Positions 50,670-59,898 of a stretch of DNA of 64,000 bases are shown one piece after another; position 1 is the stretch's first letter, and each line of letters begins with the position of its first letter. The notes beneath the pieces were generated by a model. It worked only from the letters and a program-made list of their open reading frames with translations, searched no databases and was not told where the DNA came from. Source of the DNA: Streptomyces sp. Y2F8-2 (GTDB taxonomy: Bacteria; Actinomycetota; Actinomycetes; Streptomycetales; Streptomycetaceae). The position numbers and the translations under genes are program-made. The stretch spans positions 62,001 to 126,000 of the forward strand of contig NZ_BNGS01000014.1 in the NCBI RefSeq assembly GCF_014905555.1, written 5' to 3'.

Positions 50670-52880
50670 ATGCGACCCCGCACCGCCCGCACGCTCCTGG
50701 TCCCCCTCCTCGCCCTCCTGCTGGGCCTGCTCGCCGCGCCGCCCAGCCCCGCACACTCCGGAGCACCGCCCGTGAACCACCCCGAGTACGCCGGCTACCT
50801 CTTCGCCTACTTCACCGGCGAGGGCACTGCCGACGGCGAGCAGATCCGCTACGCGCTCAGCCGCGGCAACGACCCGCTGCACTGGCGGGAGCTGAACGGC
50901 GGCAAGCCGGTGCTGACGTCCACGATCGGCGAGAAGGGCCTGCGCGACCCCTTCGTCATCCGCTCCCCCAAGGGTGACAAGTTCTACCTGATCGCCACCG
51001 ACCTCAGGATGTACAAGAACAGCAGTGGCAGCTGGGACCACGTCCAGCGCCACGGCAGCAAGTCGATCATGATCTGGGAGTCCACCGACCTGGTCCACTG
51101 GACCGACCAGCGCCTGGTGAAGGTCGCGCCCGACAACGCGGGCAACACCTGGGCGCCGGAGGCCTACTGGGACGACTCGCTCGGCGAGTACGTGGTCTTC
51201 TGGGCCTCGAAGCTGTACGCCGACGACGACCCGGACCACACGGGTTCGACGTACAACAAGATGCTCTACGCGACGACGAAGGACTTCCGCACCTTCAGCG
51301 CGCCCAAGGTCTGGGACGACCCCGGCTACTCGGTGATCGACTCCACGGTGGTCAAGTACAAGGACACCTACTACCGCTACACCAAGGACGAGCGGGACCC
51401 GTCCTCCAGCTCCCCCTGCTCGAAGTTCATCACCGCGGAGAAGTCGACGTCGCTGACCTCGACGAAGTACGACTTCGTCGCCGACTGCATCGGCAGCGGC
51501 GCGATGGACCGCGGCGAGGGCCCGACGGTGTTCAAGTCCAACACCGAGAAGAAGTGGTACCTGTTCATCGACGAGTACGGCGGCCGGGGCTACGTCCCGT
51601 TCGAGACGACCGACCTGGACTCGGGCAAGTGGATCCCGTCCACGAACTACCAGCTGCCGGCGAGCCCCCGGCACGGCACCGTGCTCCCGGTGACGCAGGC
51701 CGAGTACGACCGGCTGCTGGCCGCCTACCCGGCGACCGGCACCTCGGTGGTGGACGCGACGGCACACGGCCAGAAGGGGTACGCGATCGTCACCGAGGCG
51801 TCGAGCAAGGTGGTCCTGCCGATGGACCCGGGCGCGGACCTGCGGCACCTGGCTCCCAAGCTGTGGCTGGGCGAGGGCGCGACCATCACCCCGCCCTCCG
51901 GTACCCGCCGTGACTTCCGCACCCCGCAGACGTACAGCGTCACGGCCGCCGACGGCACCAAGCGCACCTGGACGGTGGAGGCGGTGCCGACCCGCAGCCC
52001 GGTCCTGCCCGGCCTGACCGCCGACCCCGACATCGCCTACCTGGACGGCCAGTACTGGATCTACCCGACGAGCGACGGCTACAACGGCTGGAGCGGCACC
52101 AGCTTCAAGGCGTACTCGTCGAAGGACCTGGTCCACTGGAAGGACCACGGCGTGATCCTGGACCTCGGCCCGGACGTCTCCTGGGCGGACACGTACGCGT
52201 GGGCGCCGACGATCGCCGAGAAGAACGGCAAGTACTACTTCTACTTCTGCGCCGAGCAGCAGATCGGCGTGGCGGTGGCCGACTCGCCCGCGGGCCCGTT
52301 CAAGGACGTGCTGGGCAAGCCGCTGGTCGCCAAGGGCGGGAGCCTGAAGGGCCAGATGATCGACCCGGCGGTCTTCACGGACGACGACGGCCAGTCCTAT
52401 CTGTACTGGGGCAACGGCCACGCGTACGTCGTCCCGCTGAACGCGGACATGGCGTCGTACGACGCGTCCAAGGTGAAGGAGATCACCACGGAGAACTTCC
52501 GTGAGGGTTCCTTCGTGATCAAGCGCAACGGCACGTACTACTTCATGTGGTCCGAGGACGACACGCGCAGCGAGAACTACCACGTCGCCTACGCCACCGG
52601 CCCGTCCCCGCTCGGCCCGTGGACCAAGCGGGGCACCATCCTGTCCAAGCGCCCCGAGTACGGCATCCTCGGCACCGGGCACCACTCCGTGGTGAACGTG
52701 CCCGGCACCGACGACTGGTACATCGTCTACCACCGGTTCGCGCTGAACGGCCCCGGGAAGTCGGGCGGGGACGGCATGCACCGGGAAACGACCGTCGACC
52801 GCATGGAGTTCGCGGCCGACGGCACGATCAAGCCGGTGGTGCCGACCCTGCAGTCGGTCCCGCCGGTGCGGCCTAGCTGA
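50670..52880 (+). CDS. Secreted double-domain glycoside hydrolase family 43
   Basis: A 736-residue exported enzyme with an N-terminal signal peptide (LLVPLLALLLGLLAAPPSPA). The first GH43-like five-bladed propeller spans about 40-340 (GLRDPFVIRSPKGDKFYLIA; AGNTWAPEAYWDDSLGEYVV). A small beta domain follows (TYSVTAADGTKRTWTVEAVP). The second GH43 propeller spans about 455-725 (GLTADPDIAYLDGQYWIYPT with the catalytic-base Asp; FREGSFVIKRNGTYYFMWSE with the acid Glu). Likely releases arabinose or xylose from plant hemicellulose. It overlaps the convergent phosphatase gene by eight bases. Confidence 0.87.
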   Translation: MRPRTARTLLVPLLALLLGLLAAPPSPAHSGAPPVNHPEYAGYLFAYFTGEGTADGEQIRYALSRGNDPLHWRELNGGKPVLTSTIGEKGLRDPFVIRSPKGDKFYLIATDLRMYKNSSGSWDHVQRHGSKSIMIWESTDLVHWTDQRLVKVAPDNAGNTWAPEAYWDDSLGEYVVFWASKLYADDDPDHTGSTYNKMLYATTKDFRTFSAPKVWDDPGYSVIDSTVVKYKDTYYRYTKDERDPSSSSPCSKFITAEKSTSLTSTKYDFVADCIGSGAMDRGEGPTVFKSNTEKKWYLFIDEYGGRGYVPFETTDLDSGKWIPSTNYQLPASPRHGTVLPVTQAEYDRLLAAYPATGTSVVDATAHGQKGYAIVTEASSKVVLPMDPGADLRHLAPKLWLGEGATITPPSGTRRDFRTPQTYSVTAADGTKRTWTVEAVPTRSPVLPGLTADPDIAYLDGQYWIYPTSDGYNGWSGTSFKAYSSKDLVHWKDHGVILDLGPDVSWADTYAWAPTIAEKNGKYYFYFCAEQQIGVAVADSPAGPFKDVLGKPLVAKGGSLKGQMIDPAVFTDDDGQSYLYWGNGHAYVVPLNADMASYDASKVKEITTENFREGSFVIKRNGTYYFMWSEDDTRSENYHVAYATGPSPLGPWTKRGTILSKRPEYGILGTGHHSVVNVPGTDDWYIVYHRFALNGPGKSGGDGMHRETTVDRMEFAADGTIKPVVPTLQSVPPVRPS

Positions 52881-53670
52881 CGAAGTACGTGGGGTTGGGC
52901 AGCTTGTACGTCCGGCCCGTGTAACCGCCGTCGAGGTCGGAGTACTGGTCGCCGAAGTCGGCGACGATCTCGTACCCGAGGTCCTCCTCGATGTGCTTGC
53001 GGGTGCCGGACTTGTACTGGACGGTGGTGCACTTCCAGGCACCCGGGGCGGCACAGCCGCTCAGGTAGGACGGAGGGTTGGCCGCGTCCTTGAGGAACAT
53101 GTGGTCGGCGTCGAGGTTCACATCGGCGCCGACCTTCTTCAGGTTCTCGACGGCGGCGGAGCGCTGCGCCTCGCTCAGCCCCGAGTTGTAGAAGACCTCG
53201 ACGCCCTTGGAGGCGGCGTACCGGACGAGATCGGGGCTGCCGAACACCGCGGGACGGTCCGCCTTGTTCACGTACGCGGCCCAGGTCGCCGAGTTGTACG
53301 TGTAGTTGTAGCGCTTCTCGTAGTCGAGGCTGAGCAGCAGCGTGTCGTCGATGTCGAAGACGACGGCCGGCTTCTCACCCCTGTGGTGCGCCTTGCGGGC
53401 GGCCTTGTCGATGTAGCGCTTGGCGTCGGCGTCGATGCGGGCCAGGTCCTTGGCGTACGGGCTGTCCGGGGACGCCTGGTAGACGCCGTCGGCGTCGGCC
53501 GTGGTGCCGTAGTAGGTGTCGATGTCCTTCACCAGGAGCCCGATGTTGTAGGGCTCGTGGGTGGAGTTCGCCGTCGACTGACCGGCGGTGGCCGCGCCGG
53601 CGCCGTAGAGCGCCCCGCCGGCGACGGCACAGGCGGCGACGAGGGCCGCGATACGAAGTGGCTTATGCAT
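52873..53670 (-). CDS. Secreted HAD-family acid phosphatase (class IIIB type)
   Basis: A 265-residue phosphatase with a signal peptide (IAALVAACAVAGGALYGAGA). HAD motif I is PAVVFDIDDTLLLSLDYEKR; motif II lies in VEVFYNSGLSEAQRSA; GYEIVADFGDQYSDLDGGYT carries motif IV acids. The overall layout matches plant VSP / bacterial class B acid phosphatases. It would release phosphate from organic phosphates outside the cell. Probably monocistronic. Confidence 0.87.
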   Translation of the reverse strand: MHKPLRIAALVAACAVAGGALYGAGAATAGQSTANSTHEPYNIGLLVKDIDTYYGTTADADGVYQASPDSPYAKDLARIDADAKRYIDKAARKAHHRGEKPAVVFDIDDTLLLSLDYEKRYNYTYNSATWAAYVNKADRPAVFGSPDLVRYAASKGVEVFYNSGLSEAQRSAAVENLKKVGADVNLDADHMFLKDAANPPSYLSGCAAPGAWKCTTVQYKSGTRKHIEEDLGYEIVADFGDQYSDLDGGYTGRTYKLPNPTYFVS

Positions 53671-53877
53671 GACAGGTTTTCTACGCGCGTCACCACCGTG
53701 AGCGCGAGGCCCGTTGCCCGATCGATACCTTCCCGACCGGCCAACGGGCCCAACGCGCTGCCCCTCCCGGGTCAGTTCATGGTCGCGCCATGGTGGTGCT
53801 GCCCGTGGTCAGGAAGGTCGTGTCAGGCAGGGAGCCGTCAGCGAGTACAGGAAGCGCTCGCTACGGTACGCATGGGT

Positions 53878-53887
53878 GAAGCGCTTC
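53878..53887. promoter_or_regulatory. GAAGCGCTTC palindrome
   Basis: A perfect 10-bp palindrome (TGAAGCGCTTCGA in context) in the 292-base gap before the dehydratase gene end. The same core occurs as an 18-bp perfect palindrome at 55895-55912. A half-similar GAAGCGCTCG is at 53851. The rest of 53671-53962 contains nothing recognised. Confidence 0.4.
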
Positions 53888-53962
53888 GACAGTGGTACCG
53901 AGGTGCTCGGTACCCCGGGACCTGCGGTGGTGCGTGAGCAGGCCCGGGGGTCGTGCGGTGTG

Positions 53963-55684
53963 TCAGCCGGCGTACGGGTCCGGGACCTGACCGGGCCGGG
54001 CCAGGAACTCGAAGTCGCAGCCGGTGTCGGCCTGGGTGATCTGGGAGGCGTAGAGCACGCCGTAGCCGCGCTCGTAGCGCACGGGCGGCGGTGTCCACTC
54101 CGCCCTGCGGCGCCCGAGCTCCGCGTCGTCCACGTTGAGCCGAAGGGTGCGGGCCTCGACGTCGAGGGTGATGCTGTCCCCGGTGCGCACCAGGGCGAGC
54201 GGTCCGCCGATGTACGACTCGGGCGCCACGTGCAGCACGCACGCGCCGTAACTCGTGCCGCTCATCCTGGCGTCGGAGATTCGCACCATGTCCCGCACGC
54301 CGTGCTTGAGCAGGTGGTCCGGGATCGGCAGCATCCCGTACTCGGGCATCCCGGGGCCGCCCTTGGGTCCCGCGTTGCGCAACACGAGCACGCTGTCGGC
54401 GGTGATGCCGAGGTCCGGGTCGTTGATGGTGCGCTGCATGGTCCGGTAGTCGTCGAAGACGACCGCGGGACCTGTGTGCTTCAGCAGGTGCGGTTCGGCG
54501 GCGATGTGCTTGATGACGGCGCCGTCCGGGCAGAGGTTGCCGCGCAGGACGGCGACGCCGCCCTCGCGGGCGACCGGGTTGTCGCGGGGCCGGATGACGT
54601 CGTCGTTGTGGACCTGGGCGCCCGCGATCTGCTCGCGCAGGGTGTCGTGGGACACCGTCGGCCGGTCCAGGTGCAGCAGGTCCGGGATCCGGGAGAGGAA
54701 CCCGGGCAGGCCACCGGCGAAGTGGAAGTCCTCCATCAGGTACCGCTCGCCGCCGGGCCGGACGTTGGCGAGCACGGGGACCGTGCGCGCGATGCGGTCG
54801 AAGTCGTCGAGCGTGAGCTTGACCCCGGCCCGTCCGGCCATGGCGATCAGGTGGATGACGGCATTGGTGGAGCCGCCGAGCCCGAGGACCGTCGTCACCG
54901 CGTCCTCGAACGCCTCAGGGGTGAGGATGTCGGACAGCTTCCGGTCCTGGTGGACCAGTTCGACGATCCTCAGGCCGGCGGCGGCGGCCATCCGGTCGTG
55001 CCCGGAGTCGACGGCGGGGATGCTGGAGGCGCCCGGGATCGTGACACCGAGCGCTTCGGCGGCGGCCGTCAGCGTGGACGCCGTCCCCATCGTCATGCAG
55101 TGCCCGGGCGACCGGGCGAGGCCGCTCTCCAGCTCCTGCATCTCGCAGTCGCCGATGAGGCCGGCGCGCTTGTCGTCCCAGTACTTCCACATGTCGGTGC
55201 CGGAGCCGAGGACCTCACCCCGCCAGTGGCCCGGCAGCATCGGCCCCGCGGGCACGAAGACCGTGGGCAGGTCGACGCTCGCGGCGCCCATGAGCAGCGC
55301 GGGCGTGGACTTGTCGCAGCCGCCCATCAGCACGGCCCCGTCGACCGGGTAGGACCGCAGCAGCTCCTCGGTCTCCATCGACAGCAGGTTGCGGTACAGC
55401 ATCGGGGTCGGCTTCTGGAAGGTCTCGCTGAGCGTGGAGACCGGGAACTCCAGCGGGAAGCCGCCCGCCTGCCACACGCCCCGCTTCACGGCCTGCGCGC
55501 GATCCCGCAGATGCACATGACAGGGATTGATGTCGGACCAGGTGTTCAGAATGGCGATGACGGGCTTGCCCAGGTGCTCCTCGGGCAGATAGCCGAGCTG
55601 ACGGGTGCGGGCCCGGTGGCTGAAGGAGCGCAGTCCGTCAGTGCCGTACCACTGGTGGCTTCTGAGCTGTTCCGGCTTCTTCAT
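53963..55684 (-). CDS. IlvD/Edd-family sugar-acid dehydratase (L-arabinonate dehydratase-like)
   Basis: A 573-residue Fe-S dehydratase. Cluster-ligand cysteines are expected in NTWSDINPCHVHLRD and VLMGGCDKSTPALLMGA, plus SPGHCMTMGTASTLTA. The VRISDARMSGTSYGACVLH and AGPKGGPGMPEYGMLPIP motifs are family-wide. The sequence RSHQWYGTDGLRSFSHRAR at the start and its partner genes place it with pentonate/hexonate dehydratases rather than valine-pathway IlvD. ATG at 55684 overlaps the upstream lyase stop. It would form a 2-keto-3-deoxy sugar acid for the neighbouring lyase. Confidence 0.85.
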   Translation of the reverse strand: MKKPEQLRSHQWYGTDGLRSFSHRARTRQLGYLPEEHLGKPVIAILNTWSDINPCHVHLRDRAQAVKRGVWQAGGFPLEFPVSTLSETFQKPTPMLYRNLLSMETEELLRSYPVDGAVLMGGCDKSTPALLMGAASVDLPTVFVPAGPMLPGHWRGEVLGSGTDMWKYWDDKRAGLIGDCEMQELESGLARSPGHCMTMGTASTLTAAAEALGVTIPGASSIPAVDSGHDRMAAAAGLRIVELVHQDRKLSDILTPEAFEDAVTTVLGLGGSTNAVIHLIAMAGRAGVKLTLDDFDRIARTVPVLANVRPGGERYLMEDFHFAGGLPGFLSRIPDLLHLDRPTVSHDTLREQIAGAQVHNDDVIRPRDNPVAREGGVAVLRGNLCPDGAVIKHIAAEPHLLKHTGPAVVFDDYRTMQRTINDPDLGITADSVLVLRNAGPKGGPGMPEYGMLPIPDHLLKHGVRDMVRISDARMSGTSYGACVLHVAPESYIGGPLALVRTGDSITLDVEARTLRLNVDDAELGRRRAEWTPPPVRYERGYGVLYASQITQADTGCDFEFLARPGQVPDPYAG

Positions 55685-56589
55685 ACGGACCACCCGGCGG
55701 CTATGGCGGCGACCTCCGCACGCCTCTCCTCGGGCAGCGCCCTGCTCGGCGGGCGCACGTCCCGGCGGCACAGGCCGAGGGAGGCGAGGGCCTCCTTGAC
55801 GACGGTGACGTTGTCGGCGGAGCCGTTCGCCGCGCGCAGCTCCTCGAAGCGGCGGATCTGCTCCCAGACCTTCATGGCGGCCGGGTAGTCGCCCGATCGA
55901 AGCGCTTCGATCATGTTCAGCGAGACGGAGGGGGCGATGTTCACGAGCCCCGAGGTGAAGCCCGTGGCGCCCGCCGAGAAGTAGGAGGGCGCGTACGGTT
56001 CGGCGAGGCCGGCCACCCATACGAACCGGTCCAGACCGGCGTCGCGGGCGAAGGCCGCGAACTTCGCGGCGTCCGGGACGGCGTACTTCACCCCGATGAC
56101 GTTCGGGCAGTGGTCGGCGAGCTCGGCGAGCCGCGCGCCGGACAGCTGGGCGTTGCGGATGTAGGGCACGACGCCCAGTTCGGGCACGGCCTCGGCGATC
56201 GCGCAGTGGTAGTCGACCCAGCCGGCGGCCGAGACGTACGGGTGGACGGGCTGGTGGACCATCACCATCCGGGCGCCGAGCTCGCGGGCGTGCCGAGCGG
56301 AGGCCACGGCGGTGGGCACGTCGTGCCCCACCCCGACCAGGATGGCGGCCCGCTCTCCCGCCTCCTGCACGGTCAGTTCGGTGACGAGGCGCCGCTCCTC
56401 CGGGGTGAGGGCGTAGAACTCGCCGGTGTTTCCGTTGGGCGTCAGGGTCCTCACCCCGCCGTCGAGCAGGCGACGCAGCAGGGCCCGGTGGGCGTCCTGG
56501 TCCACGCGGCCGTCCTCGGTGAACGGGGTCACCGGGATCGCCACCACGTCGGCCAATGCCGTCCGCTGGGTCTCGAACGTCGTTGTCAT
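55681..56589 (-). CDS. DHDPS/NAL-family lyase or dehydratase
   Basis: A 302-residue TIM-barrel class I aldolase-fold protein. The Schiff-base lysine is in NVIGVKYAVPDAAKFAAF; the tyrosine is in LGVVPYIRNAQLSG; TPNGNTGEFYALTPEERRL is the substrate loop. It is coupled by ATGA overlaps to the sugar-acid dehydratase downstream and GntR gene upstream, so it probably dehydrates or cleaves the 2-keto-3-deoxy sugar acid. A perfect 18-bp palindrome lies within its coding sequence (55895-55912). Confidence 0.85.
   Translation of the reverse strand: MTTTFETQRTALADVVAIPVTPFTEDGRVDQDAHRALLRRLLDGGVRTLTPNGNTGEFYALTPEERRLVTELTVQEAGERAAILVGVGHDVPTAVASARHARELGARMVMVHQPVHPYVSAAGWVDYHCAIAEAVPELGVVPYIRNAQLSGARLAELADHCPNVIGVKYAVPDAAKFAAFARDAGLDRFVWVAGLAEPYAPSYFSAGATGFTSGLVNIAPSVSLNMIEALRSGDYPAAMKVWEQIRRFEELRAANGSADNVTVVKEALASLGLCRRDVRPPSRALPEERRAEVAAIAAGWSV
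55895..55912. promoter_or_regulatory. Intragenic perfect palindrome
   Basis: GATCGAAGCGCTTCGATC, fully self-complementary over 18 bases, inside the DHDPS-family gene. It contains the GAAGCGCTTC core seen at 53878. An internal operator (roadblock) or restriction/modification target are possible readings. Confidence 0.4.
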
Positions 56590-57263
56590 GCCTGACCGTC
56601 CTCTCCCTGGGCCTCCGGCTCCGCCCCTTCGGTCGCGGGGAAGGCCCGTCGCACGAACGACGCGATGTGGGCGTGGAGGGCGCTCGCGGCCCCGTCGGCG
56701 TCGCCTCCGAGGGCGAGCCGCAGGATCTCCCGGTGCTCGGTGGCCTCCCGCTCCCAGGAGGGGTCGGCGGCCCAGGCGACGGCGGAGACGAGGGCGGCCT
56801 GGTCGCGGACCTCGTCGAGCATCCGGCCGAGCAGCGGGTTGCCGCACGGCAGGTACAGGGCGCGGTGGAACTCCCGGTTGGCCAGGGAGCGTTCGGCGGT
56901 GTCGCTCGCCTCGTCGGCCCGCTTCAGCGCGTCGCGCGCGGCGTCCAGGGAGGCCCCGCGCCGCACCGAGCGCCGCAGCGCCTCCGGCTCCAGGAGCAGC
57001 CGGACGTCGTAGACCTCGCGCGCCATGTCCGCGTCCACCATGCGCACCGTGACGCCCTTGTACTGGCTCATCACGACGAGCCCGGTCCCGGCCAGGGTCT
57101 TGAGCGCCTCGCGCACAGGGGTCTTGGACACCCCGAACTGTGCGGCGAGTTCGGTCTCCACCAGGGCCTGACCGGGTGTCAGCTGCCCGGTGAGGATGCG
57201 GTGTTTGATCCCCTCCAGCACGTACTGCGTGCGGGAGGGGATCGGCGTGGGCACAGAGGTCAT
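56586..57263 (-). CDS. GntR/FadR-family transcriptional regulator
   Basis: A 225-residue FadR-subfamily regulator. Winged HTH at about 12-75 (LVETELAAQFGVSKTPVREA), then an all-alpha FCD ligand domain with LANREFHRALYLPCGNPLLG and the metal-type His pair ATEHREILRL and ASALHAHIASFVRRAF. First gene of the operon with the lyase and dehydratase, so it probably controls its own operon in response to a sugar acid. A three-fold 14-bp repeat just upstream is the likely operator. Confidence 0.91.
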   Translation of the reverse strand: MTSVPTPIPSRTQYVLEGIKHRILTGQLTPGQALVETELAAQFGVSKTPVREALKTLAGTGLVVMSQYKGVTVRMVDADMAREVYDVRLLLEPEALRRSVRRGASLDAARDALKRADEASDTAERSLANREFHRALYLPCGNPLLGRMLDEVRDQAALVSAVAWAADPSWEREATEHREILRLALGGDADGAASALHAHIASFVRRAFPATEGAEPEAQGEDGQA

Positions 57264-57275
57264 GCGCGCCTCTCG

Positions 57276-57315
57276 GATGTCGCGTATGTGATGTCGCGTA
57301 TCTGATCTCGCGTAT
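57276..57315. promoter_or_regulatory. Three 14-bp direct repeats upstream of the GntR gene
   Basis: GATGTCGCGTAT starts at 57276 and 57290, and GATCTCGCGTAT at 57304: period exactly 14, one mismatch in the third. The array begins 13 bases upstream of the GntR start. CATATATGACGTACGAAGTACG continues to the right and may hold promoter elements. Confidence 0.6.
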
Positions 57316-57565
57316 CACGTCTCATATATGACGTACGAAGTACGACGCGTCGAAGGTAAGAGCGGTCCTGTGTTTCGTCAATGCTTCCGACAAAGGGAGC
57401 TGCGGCATCGTGTGGGTGACGGGCGGTCACTCGACGCGTATCGCTCCCAGGGGCACAAGTGACGATGTTCCAACAGATTTCCGTCCGGCACGGCCCCCGA
57501 CCCGGGCGCTTCTAAGGCACCTGCCCGATCCCGTCCCCGTGTCCTTAGAGCCACGATGACCGGGC

Positions 57566-58798
57566 ATGACGACGACATGGACGGGGGCGCGCGTGCTGCG
57601 CGACCGTGATGCGGGGCTCTGTCTGGCCGGGGTGGTGGTGTCCGGCTTCGGCACGTCGGCGCTGTGGTTGGCCTCCGGCGTGTGGGTCAAGGACCTCACC
57701 GGCTCGGACGGCCTGGCCGCGCTGTGCCTCCTCGCCCTGTGGGCGCCGGTCCTGGCCGGCCCGGTCCTGGGCACGCTTGCCGACCGCGTCCGCCGCAAGC
57801 CGCTGCTGATCGCCGTGAATCTCGGCCTCGCGGCCCTCCTGCTGACGCTCTTCACCGTCCACTCCCGGGACGGGCTGTGGCTGCTGTACGCGGTCCTGTT
57901 CGTCTACGGGGCGGCCGGGATCGTGCACGACGCGGCCGAGTCGGCGGTGGTCGCCGCCGCCGTCGACGGTTCGCTGCTCGGCGACTTCAACGGACTGAGG
58001 ATGACGGCGACGGAGGGCATGAAGCTCGTCGCCCCGCTGGCCGGCGCGGGGATCTACGCGGCGTACGGGGGTCCCTGCGTGGCGTTCCTGGACGCCGTCA
58101 CGTTCGTGCTCGCCACCGGCCTGTACGCGCTGCTGCGGGTCCGCGAGGACAGACCGGAGCCGCCCACCGCCGGGTGGCGCGCCCGGACCGTCGAGGGCAC
58201 GCGTCATCTGTGGCGGCACGAGCGGCTGCGGCCGCTGGTCCTGGCGGGCGGGACCACCATGCTGTTCGCCGGGCTCAACGGCGCGATGGTCTACGCGGTC
58301 GTGGACGGCCTCGGCCGCTCCCCCGCGTACGCCGGGGTGCTCTTCGCCGTCCAGGGCACCGGTTCGGTGCTGATCGGCATGGTCTCGGGCCCCGCCCTGT
58401 GCCGCCTGGGCGAACGCCGGTTCGCGGCCTGCGGCATCGCCCTGTTCGCCGTCGGCGTGGCGCTCAGGGCGATCCCGTCCGACCCGCTGGCGCTGGTGTG
58501 CAGCGCGGCCATCGGTGCGGGACTGCCGTGTGTCCTGATCGCGGCGTTCACCGCGGTGCAGCGGGAGACGCCGGGGCCGCTGCTGGGCCGTGCGGCCGCC
58601 ACGGCGAGCACGCTGCTGTTCGGTCCGAACGCGGTCGGGCTGGCCGTCGGGGCGGGGCTCGTCGAACTGGTCGGCCACCGGCCGGTGCTGGTGGTGCTGG
58701 GCCTGGTCGCGCCGGTGGCGGTGGTGCCGCTGCTTCAGAGCCCCGCGAGTGCGTCCCGTACGGCGTCGAGGTCGCCGTCGGACGCCAACCCGGCGTGA
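57566..58798 (+). CDS. MFS transporter (12-helix type)
   Basis: A 410-residue membrane protein with about 12 hydrophobic segments; motif A is GTLADRVRRKPLLIAVNLG. The GLRMTATEGMKLVAPLAGAG and CVAFLDAVTFVLATGLYALL segments resemble the MFS_3/enterobactin-exporter-like group. Substrate unknown. The last 64 bases are antisense to the next gene; the predicted tail after VAVVPLLQ (Ser/Arg-rich) is unlike a normal MFS end and may be a read-through of the overlapping gene's antisense strand. Confidence 0.82.
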   Translation: MTTTWTGARVLRDRDAGLCLAGVVVSGFGTSALWLASGVWVKDLTGSDGLAALCLLALWAPVLAGPVLGTLADRVRRKPLLIAVNLGLAALLLTLFTVHSRDGLWLLYAVLFVYGAAGIVHDAAESAVVAAAVDGSLLGDFNGLRMTATEGMKLVAPLAGAGIYAAYGGPCVAFLDAVTFVLATGLYALLRVREDRPEPPTAGWRARTVEGTRHLWRHERLRPLVLAGGTTMLFAGLNGAMVYAVVDGLGRSPAYAGVLFAVQGTGSVLIGMVSGPALCRLGERRFAACGIALFAVGVALRAIPSDPLALVCSAAIGAGLPCVLIAAFTAVQRETPGPLLGRAAATASTLLFGPNAVGLAVGAGLVELVGHRPVLVVLGLVAPVAVVPLLQSPASASRTASRSPSDANPA

Positions 58799-59898
58799 TA
58801 GAGCCGCAGTTCGCTCGCGCCCAGCGCGGCGGCGCCCCGGGCGTCCCGCGCGAGTGTCCCCGGGCTGCCGCCCATGCCGGAGACCACCGTGAAGTTGGCC
58901 GCGAGGACGGCACCCGTCCGGTTCTGTTCCGCGAACGGGGCCAGCAGGCCGGCGCCGCCCGTGCAGGGCACCACCGCACCGTCGGCCACGGACAGGATGT
59001 GCGCGGGGTCGACGCCTGCGTTGGCGCCGCAGTGGTACGGGACCGGGTCCGCGTGCAGCAGCACCTGGAAGCCCTCGGGCGCGGCCGCCCGGACCGCTGC
59101 CACGGCCTCCTCCTGGAGCGTGCGGGCGGTGGTGTCGCGCCACGCGCGCGTGGCGGCCGCTTTCTCCTCACCGAGGAGCTTCTCGACGCCCGCCCAGCCC
59201 CCGTCGGAGGGCGCACCGCGCCACACCGGCTCCAGCGCTGCCCGTACCGCCGCGGCCAGTTCCCCGGCATCCTGACCATGCCGTCCGTAGCCCTCACGGC
59301 AACTCGGGCAGAAGCACAGGGACATGAGGTACTGCCCGGCGTCCCCGAGCGTGACGCCGCCGATCTTGTCGTGGGCGTGCAGGTGGGCCAGTCCGTACCA
59401 GCCGAGCGATTCGAGCTCGGTGCCGCGCGCGCCGGGCCGTACGGCCGCCTCGGCCGCCAGGTCGACGAGGTACGCGCGCGTGGCGGGCTGCGCGATGCAC
59501 GGCGCCCAGGGATAGCGGTCACCGTAGGCGTTGACCACGGAGGTGCCGGGATGCTCCTCGCCCATGCGGGAGTTGTGCGCCAGCACCACCCAGGTGTGCA
59601 CCTCGAGCCCGGCCGCGGTGAGCGCGCGGGCCGCCTCGCCGAAGGCGTCGCCCGGGGCCCAGTCGCCGGCCGGCCAGGGGCGCAGGGTGCGGCCCTCCCA
59701 GCGCGCGTCCGCCGGGTAGAGCACGGCCGCATGGCGGGCGGTCACGATGCGGTGGTGCGGGTGCCGGGGCGTGAGGGCGCGTGTGGAGTGGTACGCGGAG
59801 GCGAGGGTCGCCTGCCGGACGCCCAGCGCGGCGATGCGGTCGGGGGCCTCGGGGTCCCCGTTGACGTCCCAGGGGTAGACGAACGCCGACGCCTTCAC
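58735..59898 (-). CDS. Hypothetical protein, possible TIM-barrel glycosidase-like
   Basis: A 387-residue alanine-rich cytosolic protein I do not recognise. It starts MKASAFVYPWDVNGDPEAPD; other ordered stretches are GLEVHTWVVLAHNSRMGEEH, LESLGWYGLAHLHAHDKIGG and LMSLCFCPSCREGYGRHGQD (a CxxC-type pair). The succession of acidic and aromatic residues and strand/helix pattern suggest a TIM barrel similar to putative glycoside hydrolases. Its ATG overlaps the KdgD-like gene stop (ATGA), so it is co-transcribed with sugar-acid catabolism and may act on an oligouronide or glycoside. Confidence 0.7.
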   Translation of the reverse strand: MKASAFVYPWDVNGDPEAPDRIAALGVRQATLASAYHSTRALTPRHPHHRIVTARHAAVLYPADARWEGRTLRPWPAGDWAPGDAFGEAARALTAAGLEVHTWVVLAHNSRMGEEHPGTSVVNAYGDRYPWAPCIAQPATRAYLVDLAAEAAVRPGARGTELESLGWYGLAHLHAHDKIGGVTLGDAGQYLMSLCFCPSCREGYGRHGQDAGELAAAVRAALEPVWRGAPSDGGWAGVEKLLGEEKAAATRAWRDTTARTLQEEAVAAVRAAAPEGFQVLLHADPVPYHCGANAGVDPAHILSVADGAVVPCTGGAGLLAPFAEQNRTGAVLAANFTVVSGMGGSPGTLARDARGAAALGASELRLYHAGLASDGDLDAVRDALAGL

